From Planoprotostelium fungivorum (taxonomy: Eukaryota > Evosea > Variosea > Cavosteliida > Cavosteliaceae), in contig MDYQ01000100.1 of the NCBI GenBank assembly GCA_003024175.1, positions 1-64,000 on the forward strand: a DNA stretch of 64,000 bases. The letters are read 5' to 3'. The position numbers were made by a program, and so were the translations under genes. Shown in pieces: positions 31,301 through 42,896 of the stretch. The notes under the pieces were generated by a model. That model worked only from the letters and a program-made list of their open reading frames with translations. It made no database searches and was not told the DNA's origin. Every line of letters begins with the position of its first letter. Position 1 is the first letter of the stretch.

Positions 31301-34300
31301 ATGCACTATAATACCCTCTTTTTTTTTGATGTGGAACAAACCGCTGTCAAACATTCGTTTGGCACGGGGTTGTCTAACGCGATGTTCGTCAGGGTAGCAG
31401 CAGAGCTTGGGCTGCTCGAAACTGATCCAAGTGAGTACTCTCCAATGTCTCGTGGTCTGATTCGGCTTGAGACACCAACATTTTGGGCTCGTTTCCTCAG
31501 GCGATCCGGAGGAATGTAGTCTCTAATATATCACAATACTTGTCTGAGGCACCAAATATGGTTCGACTGACCTTAAACACCCGCGCTCATGTTAACTGGA
31601 CCATGGAGTGTGTTGCCCAAGGTTTCCTACTCAGCGCTGAAGAAGTGAGCTCTGGCAACTAGGAAGTCAACTGATTCGATTAGGACGAAACACAGATGAC
31701 ACAGTGCATAGAGGTGTACCGAGGATGGTTATTTCAATCCGAATTTACTCCTATCCCCATCATGGAGGATCCAGATCAATCGTTCATGCAGGTACAGAAA
31801 AACCGATGTTTTTGGGTTGATGATCTTCAGAAAATACTCAAGCACTATTCTCTACTTTTTCAAACGAAAGCGAAGTACCCTGCTCGAGAGTTTGCTGACA
31901 AACACGCGGATCTGTGTCTGACGGTGTTGAACATCTACCGCACAGTGGGAAGGGAAAGTGAAAATACAATAATGCGTCATCTGACACCTCACAGGATCTC
32001 AAATTGAACAGCGTCACGTGGGACACGTTGATGCGATTGATCATCAGTGTCGTCAGCTCCCTGTTCCAAGAAGGAGTCAACACCATCTACTTCAACAAAC
32101 TGATTAGCACTGCTCTCAAGGTATCGATCTCTCTCTTCCTCACTGATTTCGATTAGGTTATGTTCGAGTTGTTATTGTTGTCCCATAACAAACAAATGTG
32201 GAATATCATAGAGCAGCTAGGTGAGTGGTAAGGAAGTGATCAGCGTGGTGAGACCATGCAGAGAGTAAATGGGTCAACAACGACAACCAGATCGGATCTC
32301 TCGCCTTCATCATGCACTGGAATGCAGTGTGTTCAGCCCTCACAAATAGAGTCGTATCCATCCTCTACGGTGCTCACTCTGGCTCGTCATTTGTCGTCAT
32401 CAAAACATTGGGGTGATTCATTTGGTCCCTTCGAGTGGCTCACCACTGCAGGGATGAGCCGAGCCAACTGAAAATCGAAGAGTCGTTTGTGTGTTACAGT
32501 TGGATGCGAGCTTTGAGTGAGAGGAACACACACGCTGACTCATCTCATCATTGCAGATCTCATCGGTAACCCCGTCCATCTCGATTCATCCAAGAACTTT
32601 TCAGAAGCGATGAAGGGAATGAGAAATGTCATTCGTACCATAGTCTCCTCTCCGAATGCACCCAACGGAAATACTATCATCCATCTTGTTGGGCAGTGGA
32701 TGTTTGAAATCATCAAGATCAACCGTTCAGGGTGATCTATCCATGTTCGCCATCGATTCCACAACGGCTCCTGACTCTTTAGATACGAGGAGGGAACTGC
32801 CATCGCTGTGGAGATCTTGTGCGACATCTTCTTCAAGTTGAAGAGTCGAACTCAATTCGATGGAATCTACCTGGCCAGCTTCTACTCTTGTTTGGCAAGC
32901 GTGCTGCTGATGGTAACGTGACAGAGAGTCTTCATCTGACCTTCACAGGATGGAAGAGTTGTTATCTCCTGTCTGCTGTGCACTTCAAATTTCTTCTCTC
33001 ACGAATTACCTGGGTCAAACGTACTGTTACCCTTTTTCATCCACGCGATATCCAACATACTCAAGAAGGTGAGCTGTGCCACACGTACAACCTATCCATA
33101 CTCTGCAGAAACCGGAACAAATAGAGCCAGCCCACATCAGCATGGATACATTGAGAGAGTCATGCATACACAGCTTGGGGAACATTCTCAGTTATGCCAA
33201 CCACTACAACTCGATGAAGCTCTTACTTCACTTGCCCCGCGAATATCAGACACAGGATGGTTCCAACTTGTTGCCACAGATCACCAATTACTCTGCAGTG
33301 TGTACTTTAATCATCGAAAGAAATTGAATCCAGAAGGTCAAACCTCATCTGTCCATCATCATCCAGCGAATCCTCCAACACGAGACACACGCAGGAAATC
33401 TGAAGAACGCATTATCTTATGCTCTTGTCATGGAATTGGAAGACGCTCAGGAATCAACCAATTCCACGGACTTGACACAACAAGTGATCGACATCATCCT
33501 CAGGTGAGAATCTAGACGATGGTCCATCTGATGATGAAACAGCAAGGCCATGTCATGGACTTGGACAACGGATGTTCTGGTGGTGGCCTTCCGACTCCTT
33601 CGCAACTTGGCCTCTTCACCTCGAGCCAATTCCAAACACACTCACGTCCGTGTGACCATTCGATTGCACTTCTCACATGGAATAGGTCAGTGCGGTGATC
33701 GTAGGATTGTCCAAGTTCATTCATCTGTTGGACCAATCGAGCAAGAGCATGGATGAGATGAATCAATTGATGGTCGGAGCCTACAGGACACTGACGGCCT
33801 GGGTATCCACGAACGATTGGATGAAACCAGAGGCATCTCACGCCAAGGCCCTCTTCGACGCATGCTCCATCTCCTTTGAGGGCGAGAGAAAGAAGCCTCT
33901 CGGTGAAGCCAGGGTGAGTCATCACTCCTTCTCGTCGTGACTGTCTCAGGAAGCCAAGGACATCCTCGTATTCAACGCATTGAACAATGCACAAAGGGGT
34001 GATATGTCATCTACCTTGACGGAAGATGATGTCATTGCGGGTCTGGTCAGGGACGGGAAGTGAGTATCGATGACAATGTCCTGGGTTGTTGACATTCACA
34101 GGGGACTGATAGAAGATCCCTACCAGTATGTCAGGTGAGAGGCTGCCTCATCAACGATTGAGATTTTCAGGTATTACTTCTGTCACGATACGATCGTGAC
34201 CACCGTTGATAACCCCTTCTCTGCCATGGGTGATCATCATCGTCACAGCTGTTGTTCATCGTCTGCAGGTCCATCGTGTACCTTAATCATGAGAAACAAA

Positions 34301-36095
34301 GCAGGGAAGTACCTGTGGACCACATGGGCGGCACACAATCCGTTCTCGTACAAGGGTAACGATGGTACAACTGCACGCGAACATGTCGAGTGTATCAAGC
34401 ACCCTTTTCAAGCTCAGGTCAAGTGAGTGAGGGAGTGCTTGCGAAGAGTGATGCAATACAGAGCCGTCAACGAGACCCACATCAAGGAGATCTTGGAGTA
34501 TTTGGACAGGAGGGCGACACCGGATGGAATCATCGAGCAGAGCGGGAAGCAGATGAATGTCGAAGAGAAGCATTTACAGTCCATCCATCACAGGTGGATC
34601 CCTGTGATGAACAGGACTGATGAGCGATAGAATGGAAGACCACATCACCATCACCCCACCAGTCAACAGTGCCGTGGAAATGTATGGAGGGGAAAGTAAA
34701 TCTGTGACCAGCCGCGCGTTCTTCAATGACGTAGGAATGATCAACACACAAGCACAAATCATCATGACACAATTATCACACAACACGAAGAAATTCCAAG
34801 AAGAATTGACGGCTCTGGATGACATTTCAGAGTGAGTCGATCAATGTTGTGAAGACTCATTTTGTACAGGAGACATACACTACAAGTGGGTGTCGTTTAC
34901 ATCGGCAGCAACCAGAACACCGAGGCGGAGATCTTGAGCAACAAGGGAGGCCCTCAAGATTACCAGGAGTTTGTGAATGGACTAGGCTGGGGGGTGAGAA
35001 GAGAGAAGAAGCGGGCATGACACGGTGCAGGTGGACCTGAAGAATCACTTGGGATACTCGGGTTCGTTGGACTGCTCGCCTTCCTTCACGGATGGGCAGT
35101 GCCTGCCTTACTATGCAGACAACTCCTTCCAAATCATCTACCACGTCCCCACACTCTCCTCCAAGGACTCCACTTACACACTCTCCGACTCAAATAAGAA
35201 TCAGGTCACACATTGTCGATGGTTTCCCCTGACCCACACAGGTGCTGGTGGTCTGGTTGGAGGATTCTATGTCCAGATGGGATGGATTATACGAGACTCT
35301 CTTCAAATCGAACGCCATCCTCCTCCTCGTTCACCCGATGAAGAATGCCCTGTACAGGGTATCTTGAATCACCTGATATCCTCTCACACTTTCAGGTCAA
35401 ATTGCTCAACCGTGAGTCTCCTCAAGCCGTGTTATTGAATGTGGTCGTGAGGGCGGCTGTGCTCTCTCAATTAGTGAGGATGACAGCCGTCGATGCGGTG
35501 TCTCTGTCCAGAAAACTCTCTCGACCTTACTCGATGAGGACCTCCGTTATTCGAGTGAGTTCCCACATCCTCTCCATCTGACTCTTCAGGACATCAGTAA
35601 GAAGTACGGAAAAGGAGACACCATCGAGACCCTATTCATCTCGGGCTTCCAATCTTCGAAGCAGTCCTTGCGAACTTTGCGTGAGTTTTGAACCGAGAAA
35701 GAGGAAGCTGACTCTAACAGCCAATAACGTGGGCATGACACTCCCCAGTACAATTGCTTCACAGCAACAGCATTCTCAACAGACGGTGAGTTCTCCATAT
35801 GCGATGAAGAGTGAGACGCTTCAGATGCCAACAAGAGCATTGACTGGACAGACGTCGCCCCCAGCGGGCACACCCATATCGCCACACTCGTCCATTGATA
35901 AGAGAGCCACCGTCAGCCCTGGTGAGCGGTGAAAATGAGCCTCCCTAATTCCAAACAGCGGGATTCGTCCAGTCCTCACCGATAGACCAACGAAGCAGTG
36001 TGAGGCTAGATATCCGGGGCAGTCTGAACACCATGATGAGAAGCCCTTCTGGAAAGAGATTCAGTTTAGCAGAAGCCAGAACACCCAACAAATGA
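31301..36095 (+). CDS. RALGAPB: Ral GTPase-activating protein subunit beta (RalGAP-beta)
   Basis: Regulatory beta subunit of the heterodimeric RalGAP, which inactivates Ral/Rheb-like GTPases downstream of Akt-type signalling. ATG 31301 opens MHYNTLFFFDVEQTAVKHSF, and the exons then follow the family: HVNWTMECVAQGF with QCIEVYRGWLF (near 31600-31730), a long alpha-helical middle, YYFCHDTIVTTVDNPF with RSIVYL (34170-34280), and the Rap/RanGAP-like domain (34870-35640): TLQVGVVYIGSNQNTEAEIL, GLGWGVDLKNHLGYSGSLD, NSFQIIYHV, and VHPMKNAL with the position of the Asn thumb. A Ser/Thr/Pro-rich tail ends FSLAEARTPNK. More than 20 short introns; about 1,200-1,300 aa. The alpha subunit is not in the window. 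Confidence 0.9.
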
Positions 36096-36153
36096 ATGAA
36101 AAGAGCAGAAAGGCAATTTACATGACCCCATGTTTTTATAATTGGCACAATCT

Positions 36154-36515
36154 TCACTTCTTTTCCTCCTTGTCGTCCTCGTCATCTTCTTCTTCCGGAT
36201 AGAAGATGTGGTCTCTCCATGACTCTGATATTAGATTAGCTGTGTTCTCCGCAGCGGCTTCGACTCACTCCAGGGTGCGACAGCTACTGCGGCGGCAAAA
36301 ATGAGGAAGAAAAGGGTTCGATTGAATCTAGATCTATTGATCTCCTGGCTATACGAGTCATGCACTGTCCTTCTGTATCCATCGACTCACGAAGAGGGTT
36401 TTCTGAACTGAGGAGGAATGCGGTGAACCCTAGTCTCTGCAGAGCTGTAGGCTCTTTGTGGAAGTCTCGTTATAAGAGCAGAGGTGCGTATCCTTGAGGT
36501 AGTTCTGCCCCACAT
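36154..36515 (-). CDS. Small mitochondrial-type single-pass membrane protein
   Basis: Three tiny exons (36515-36391, 36333-36269, 36239-36154), with introns of 57 and 29 nt, keep frame and give 91 aa. The N-terminus MWGRTTSRIRTSALITRLPQ followed by RAYSSAE is a typical mitochondrial presequence, rich in Arg/Ser and without acids. One hydrophobic helix (TLFFLIFAAAVAVAPW) comes next, and the protein ends in a strongly acidic tail (YPEEEDDEDDKEEKK). This looks like a small inner-membrane subunit of a respiratory or import complex, but no family was recognised. No exon is long enough to stand out as an ORF. It converges with RALGAPB, 58 bp between stops. Confidence 0.6.
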
Positions 36516-36647
36516 GATGTTCGTCTGCGGTTAAATGGGTATTTTATTAATACGTTTGCACCTATCTACAATATGTTGCGATCTCAAGAAAAATGGACAA
36601 CAGGGAGCACAAAACACCAACTAGTAATTGCTTGTAGGTATATACCT

Positions 36648-36899
36648 TTATCTTCTCAAGTGACCAACACGGTCATTCGGATTGAAATCGAATGGTGATG
36701 ACGAAGCACCTCGATGAAGTTTGAAAGAGAAGATCGAAGCGTGGCTTGCATAAGCTTGAGTCGGATTAGAATTGAGGGTATCACCACCTATTTGGTGTGA
36801 TGATTTTAGATGTTGATTGCGTTCAGAGAGCTGAGGACACTCCAAAGAAGAATACATTAGCGAAGGTGAGAATGATTCGTTGATCTGCATCGACCCCAT
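36648..36899 (-). CDS. Hypothetical single-exon protein
   Basis: A minus-strand frame of 83 codons starts MGSMQINESFSPSLMY and ends VGHLRR. It is Ser/His/Asn-rich, with no known domain and no clear splice partners. It lies between the small mitochondrial-type gene and the MFS gene. It may be a real short gene, part of a UTR, or chance; codon use is not distinctive. Confidence 0.3.
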   Translation of the reverse strand: MGSMQINESFSPSLMYSSLECPQLSERNQHLKSSHQIGGDTLNSNPTQAYASHASIFSFKLHRGASSSPFDFNPNDRVGHLRR

Positions 36900-37009
36900 C
36901 CACACAAAGACGGCCTTTATCTGCAGAACAGCGTCGAACAAACCGATTCTACGTTAATGAAGGAACGTAAACAGTCCAATCTATTATTCACTTATTCCTT
37001 ATCAATGTA

Positions 37010-39565
37010 TCACTCAGACACAGGGAGTGCAGACTGCTGTGCGCGATTTCTTTTCTCAACAACACTGATCCTAAAGAGAGGAAGGACCATCAAGAACGAA
37101 ACGAGGGCGACGGGCACCAGAATGAAGAAGAGGATCTGCACTCGTTCACAGAGAGATCATGACACGTACGCACCCTCATGCCAAAGGAGTACACCTGGAA
37201 GAGATGATCTCTGTCCGTTGGGTTCATCTCCATCGCACTCTCTCTGTCCATCTTGTTGATGTCCCCCTCCACTGTATCTCCCACGGCAATTCTCAATGCA
37301 ACTTGGAAGCACTGCATCATCAGAGGAGATCACACGAGATCCTTCACCTGTACTCCAATGACAGAACCAGCGTTCTGCATAAACTGCTGAGCCGATAACA
37401 AGTTGGGGTGATGGTCCCTGTCGACGGGAGTAACAAGTAGGACGGTCAGGGCTTGGTGGGTGGCGCCGAGGCCCACACCGAGAAGAGCGAGATAGAAGGC
37501 GATGAGACCGTACGGACGGTCCTCTGCGATCATCGTCATCAGGCCCACACCCACACTGGTGATGGCTAAGCCCAGCACGGGGAAGGGCCAAGCCATTCTC
37601 TGCAGAGGATGAGTGTTCTCCTAGAAGGAGAGTGAGGTGAGGTGACTCACGTAAGAAGACAAGAGGAGACCCGAGAAGATGGAAGCGAGGATGAAGGAGA
37701 ACATGATGGGAAGGAGTCGAGCTCCAGAGAGGGCAGGGGAGTCACCGATGACGAGAGAATACCAGTGAGGGAGGAAAGAGACTACGGCCACTAAGATGAA
37801 GAACTCAAAGAATCTGGCCAACAAGATGAGGAGAAGGAGAGGCTTCTTCACCAAGAGGAGGACGGGTACAGCAGGTTCTTCGGACACTTTCGTCTCCACA
37901 ATGAGGAACAATAAGAAAGAGATGGCTCCTACCACAACATCAGAAGAGTCAGAGACATGTGTGAGATTGTGTGAATGACATCGTGTGAATGACATCGTGT
38001 GGATAGTGATATAGATATAGAGCATAGAGAGGAGATATAGAGCATAGAGAGGAGATATAGAGCATAGAGAGGAGGAGATACCTATGGTGAACATGGAAAT
38101 GACTGCAGGATGACTCCACTCAAGAGTGGAATCGGAGGCCAGAGAGGAAGAGACGAGACACAAGACGATGGATATCATGACCAGAGTGATGCCTAAGTAG
38201 TCAATGCGGCTGGCGATTCTCCTCTTGCTGCGTCTCTCGTTCGTCTCAATTCGATCCGTGGGAACTTTCTCTCTTCACTCTTCATCATTCCACTCCTCTC
38301 ACCTCTCTCTTCTCCCTTCTCTGTCTGCACCTTCTCTGTCTGCTTCTTCCCTCCTTGAATCACCTTCCTCTGTCACTCTCTCGTATGATCGGTCCTCTCA
38401 CCACTTGCTGTACCGCTGCCTCTTCCATCTCTAAGGCAACCTTCTCTCTCTCTTCTTCGTACTTGAGGAAGAAATAGATCAAAGAGAGGCTGAGGATACC
38501 TGTTCGATGTCAACACATACAAGCAAGGGAAGAGATTGAAGAAGCAAGGGAAGAGATTGAAGAAGCAAGGGAAGAGATTGAAGAAGCAAGGGAAGAGATT
38601 GAAGAAGCAAGGGAAGAGATTGAAGAAGCAAGGGAAGAGATTGAAGAAGCAAGGGAAGAGACTGAGGATGAGAGATAGAGATGAGAGATTGAGTAAGAGA
38701 GATGAGATACAGAAGAAAGAGGAGGAGACATACCAACAGCAATGTCGATGTAGAAGACTACCCTCCAGTTTCCTTTCTCAGCGACGAGACCACCGAAAGC
38801 GGGACCACCGATGACAGCGATACCAGGAATGATGGCCATGATTCCCACAAATCTTCCAATCACATGCAGGGGCAGCAAATCGTGAATGATGATCTGTTCA
38901 CTGTCAGTTCAGTGCTCACGAGATACCGACTGACCGCAGAGAGAGAATGGATGGGTCCTGTGGATGTCAGAAGGTCGATGCATTGGGGCAGACACACCTG
39001 AACCTAACCCCTGGATGGTTCTGAAAGCGATGAGAGAGCGAAGGTTCCATGATGTGGAGCAGAGGAGAGATCCAAGGGTGAAGACGAAGATGGACAGCAT
39101 CATGAGATTCTTTCTTCCCATCATCTCGGACAAATGCCCTGTGGTGGTGAGTCCATCATCCGAGGTATTATCTCAATACCTGTGACGGGAATGGAAATGA
39201 GCGTAGCTAATAGATAGGCAGTGATGATCCAACTGCTCAATTGCTGTGATTGTCAGATGCAACATAGGAGAGGCACTCACATAATCACCGTACACCTCTG
39301 TGAGATGAGGAATAGAGGTTGTCAATATGGTTGTGTTGAGACCAACAAAGATGCCAATCAGAACAATGCTGAGGAAACTGACAATAAAGGCTGGACGTAG
39401 TGCATTGAAATTCTTGAGTGAGGGTTTAGCAGACACAACTGTGGTGGGCTTGTCGTCATCTTGCTGTTGAACGACGTTTATTCGAATCTGAGAGACGGAT
39501 TATGGCCATGTTCGTACCATTCTATCACGCACCTCTGGCTCCCCCTCAGCGAGTTGGACGGGCAT
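37010..39565 (-). CDS. MFS transporter, DHA2 (14-TM drug:H+ antiporter) family
   Basis: Polytopic transporter, probably a proton-coupled exporter of drugs or metabolites. The start is MPVQLAEGEPE; after one intron the first membrane segment follows AFIVSFLSIVLIGIFVGLN. MFS motif A is GKLSEMMGRKN (39110 region), and the antiporter motif C is PGIAVIGGPAFGGLV (38830). Further helices run through 38200-37330 (FFEFFILVAVVSFLPHW, MFSFILASIFSGLLLSSY, LALLGVGLGATHQAL), and the last one is ILFFILVPVALVSFLMVLPL, ending SALPVSE at 37010. A charged loop of about 60 residues (38240-38480) separates the halves. Two introns are unusually long (37929-38081, 38500-38733), and both are filled with minisatellites. 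Confidence 0.88.
37968..38080. repeat. Minisatellites in an MFS intron (14- and 20-bp units)
   Basis: Two tandem copies of a 14-bp unit (gtgtgaatgacatc) lie near 37970-37998, and three copies of a 20-bp unit (agcatagagaggagatatag) at 38021-38080. All lie inside the 153-nt intron 37929-38081. Confidence 0.75.
38519..38662. repeat. 21-bp minisatellite in an MFS intron
   Basis: Six to seven near-perfect copies of a 21-bp unit (gaagaagcaa + gggaagagatt) sit inside the 234-nt intron 38500-38733. Because 21 is a multiple of three, the plus strand shows a false repetitive frame (KKQGKRL). Confidence 0.85.
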
Positions 39566-39771
39566 GTTGGGTCGTGTTATAAATGAAGTTCGTGAGGTTT
39601 CGTGCGCTGTAAAGGTGAGCTATAGAGGATGAAACTCTACCTACTGAAGTGTCGTTGTCTTCTTGGGGTGCTCTGCGGGGTGTCGCGTGAGATTTGCTTC
39701 GGGCAAAAACTCGATAAAATTTCAGTACGCTACAACTCACAAAGATTGTTCTCGCTGCACAGTGCGATGCA
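39566..39771. promoter_or_regulatory. Divergent promoter between MFS and Rho-like genes
   Basis: About 206 bp separate the two ATGs. The interval must serve both genes unless the Rho-like gene begins further upstream. No specific box was recognised. Confidence 0.35.
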
Positions 39772-40629
39772 GCGACTCAAGATCAAGTGCTGCGTCGTTG
39801 GTAATGCAGCCAGTGGAAAGACATGCCTAATCCATAACCTGGTGGGAGCTGATCCTCTCAGCAATCATCCTTCGCATTCAGCAGTCAGCCCCAGACACCG
39901 AGTGGACGTGTACACTCTCGACATTGTACAGAAAGAATGCAATACAACTGTCGAGCTGTGGGACGTAGGTCAGAAAGCATTTTAGTCTTGATGTACTGAA
40001 GGAGGCAGGTTCACACGTCAATAATGGAAAGGAGCAAATATATTCTCTAGCCGATGTCATCTTGATCTGTTTCGACAGCAGTGATCCTGCGGCACTCGAA
40101 TCAGTGAAAAGCAAGGTGAAGAGGAGAGACAGTGAGTGAGGTTTGATAATGTCAGTGGGCAATAGAAACAGACAAGCTTGGGGCATCGGCCGCAGTTTTT
40201 GCTGTTGCCTGCAAGACCGACTTGAGAAACAACGGGAAACGAGGTGATGAATCTTGTGATGACAGAAGAGGTGTGCTGAAGAAGGTAGGTGTGGAAGAGA
40301 TGGAGGGAAGAGCACTGTGTCGTTCGGTCGGTATACACAGGTACATCGAGTGTACTGCCAGATCACGCGATTCAATTTTCTCCTTATTCGATGAGGTCTT
40401 TATCTTCTGTTGATTCTGTACCTGAAATACCTATAGGTCATTGCTTGCATGATGTTGCGACGATTTGATAAGATCGACAGAGAACTCGCTTCCGAAGGAG
40501 GTGAATCGTCAGATCATCCCTCTCATCATCTCGACCTTTATTCATCGTCTTACAGCCGATTTATTCAATTTTCTTGAGAACGAAGCAACTAGTCCTCCTC
40601 AGAATACATCTCTTCCTGATCCTGGGTGA
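39772..40629 (+). CDS. Atypical Rho-like small GTPase
   Basis: Start MQRLKIKCCVVGNAASGKTC with a clear P-loop (G1). The G4 motif is ACKTDLR and G5 ECTARS (in YIECTARSRD), both in Rho style, and RFDKIDREL follows. After splicing, G3 reads LWDVGSHVNNGKE instead of DTAGQE, and the switch I region is poorly conserved. The C-terminus ends TSLPDPG with no CaaX cysteine, so prenylation is unlikely. Four or five exons; about 200 aa. GTP binding is plausible, but hydrolysis is probably impaired without the G3 Gln, as in other constitutively GTP-loaded atypical Rho proteins. A Rab-like assignment is the alternative. Confidence 0.7.
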
Positions 40630-40680
40630 ACATCACTGTCATTTCCTATCTGTCTCTCTCGTTGTCTCTGTCATTCACTG

Positions 40681-42603
40681 ATGAAACATAGACACAAGAT
40701 GAGCGTAGAATTTGATCAAGTGAAAGTGGATGTGATGAAGAAGGCAGAGGGTGCAAGCCAGCCGACCGCAACGATCACTGACTCGCCTCTACCTACACGG
40801 AACTCACCAAGCCTGACCTCGAGTCAGGAGAATGTGATCAATCCAAACAACAAACAGGATTTTCTTCAGATCATACAGAAGCGGCCACCCATCAGTCAGC
40901 TGCTGTCAGAGGCCTCGCGTGGTGAAATCTCGAAGCAATTTCGAGCGAGGAATCCCATGGTGATCGATTACATCACACGGGTGGAGAACATGAGCTACCT
41001 CTTGTCCATCATCGCCAAAGGTGAAGCCGCACCTCCCATTCTGTTCTGGGCTGGTGAACTACTCACTGCCGATATACCTCAAGTGTTGGGTGTGTACTTT
41101 CTATCCACGAGCATCTCTGTTTTCTCTGTCTGTCATTCACTTTCTCTGTTGACCTCTCAAAGATGAACTGGTCGATACAGACGCTGGACACTGGAATCGT
41201 TTGTTTCAGTTCTTCAAACTGCACACCTCCCATTCCAAAGACTTGAATTACCCAGCATCCGCACAGATCTTTGTCCAAGTGGTTTCTTACATCATGGAAC
41301 ATCGAGCCGTAGAGTTCTCCAACTATTTCTTCTACCGAGACGATCTCACGACATCCATTCTGGAGCACATTGGTGCGTGTCCTTTTTCGTGTGACATTCA
41401 TCCACTACAGGGTGTGCTCCTTTCGTCCTTCTCTTGATGGGATTACTGGAATGCGAGGAGAGAATGAATCAGACCATCAACTGGGATCTGAGATGGTCTC
41501 CTCGACTCATCCCTGCCATCGGTGAACGACTCTCAAAGTGAGCCTCTCTTATGATGGAATCTACATTCAGTGTCCACATCATACTGATGAGCACAGAATC
41601 GCCTCTGGAAAGAACAACCGACTGTCACAGTACCAAATGGAATTAGACACGTCACACATCGAGGACATCGTGTCGAGAATGATTCACAAGTACCCTCGTG
41701 GTCAAGTCATCGGCTATCTACAACACCCCCTCTTCTTCGGTCCCCTTCTGAAGGTCAGCATGGACCCTACAGCCCATCTGTCCCTCCACTACATGAACAT
41801 TCTGCTCCTCATCCTCCCCACCTGTCACAACTACAATGAATACGAGACCTTCCAATTACCTCCTCTCGTGGCTGAGATGTTGGGTATGGCCAAGAGTGGC
41901 CTGTCATCAGGTGTAGAAGAGGGTGACAATCTGTTCTTGCAACTGTCAAAGGTGGGGACGAACAACAGAGAGAGCTGACCCAACCAGGTCTTGAGTCGAC
42001 CACCCGTGGGAATGCCAGGGAGCATCAACACCACTTGTTCCTCCGTGTCTCCACTGGGAACGTTACGTTACGCTTGCATCAAGCTGATCCTGCAGCTGAT
42101 TCAGGTCAATTACCACCTGGTGGACACGGCACTCGTCCAGTATAAGATCCTGTCCAAAGTCATCGATCTGTTCTTCCAATGCAAGTGGAACAACATCTTA
42201 CACAAGTTGGTTGAAACCATCGTTGTACAGGTGAACACTCTATGAATGACGCCATTGACGAGAACAGATTCTGGAACACAAACCAACACACCTCTGTCTC
42301 CACCTCTTGAGAGACTGTCAGCTGGTGGAACGATTGATCCAAGCCCAACAGAATGAGGAACAAGAGAAGAGTATGGCGGAAGATGGAGGAAAGAAGACAC
42401 TGAGGAACGCATACATGCCACACATCGACAGTATTGCTGTTGCCATTTCGAAGAGCTCGAAGTCACATGCGGCAATATTCTATCTGCTGGAGGATGTACC
42501 GAACAGAGGATGGAAGAAAATGGAACACAGGGTCAAGACACAGGGCGAAGAAGTGAAGAAAACGGCACAACTGGTGGCGACGTTGAGGCCTTACTCTAGA
42601 TAA
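40681..42603 (+). CDS. SAPS-domain protein, PP6 phosphatase regulatory subunit
   Basis: Regulatory subunit of a Sit4/PP6-type phosphatase. Start MKHRHKMSVEF (40681; the ATG at 40699 is an alternative). The SAPS domain begins at ISQLLSEASRGEISKQFRA with NPMVIDYITRVENMSYLL. Helical repeats follow, and the most diagnostic part is LGTLRYACIKLILQLIQVNY ... LSKVIDLFFQCKWNNILH. It ends in a charged helix finishing RPYSR at 42603. About 7 introns and roughly 500 aa, shorter than animal PP6R proteins because there is no long C-terminal tail. Confidence 0.85.
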
Positions 42604-42896
42604 AGAGGGATCATATAGAATGAATTCATATCATGATAACAGCGGCTACACTGCCTTCTACATCATCGGACCAAGATTCTCAGTAGAGCGGAGCCATGCT
42701 TCACCATGCCGACTTCAGTTACCCCTCCTGCCATTCGCATACAAATTAATGTCAGCATTCTGCCAGGTATTCTCACGTGGGTTTGAAGGTCGTGCCGCGA
42801 AGATTGTGCGCCCTGACCATATGATATCGTCTCCTATCTACGTCGTCTGAAGTAGTGGAAGGTTCGTAGAGAGGGTTAATTGAAAAGCACAATAAA

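Noticed and set aside
38521-38700. Repetitive plus-strand frame encoding KKQGKRL units
   Set aside because: It is a 21-bp minisatellite inside an intron of the opposite-strand MFS gene; a multiple-of-three period gives an open frame by chance.
42620-42850. 76-codon plus-strand frame between SAPS and RhoGAP genes
   Set aside because: No motif, mixed composition, and it competes with another open frame (MPTSVTPPAIRIQ) in the same place; likely UTR or promoter DNA.
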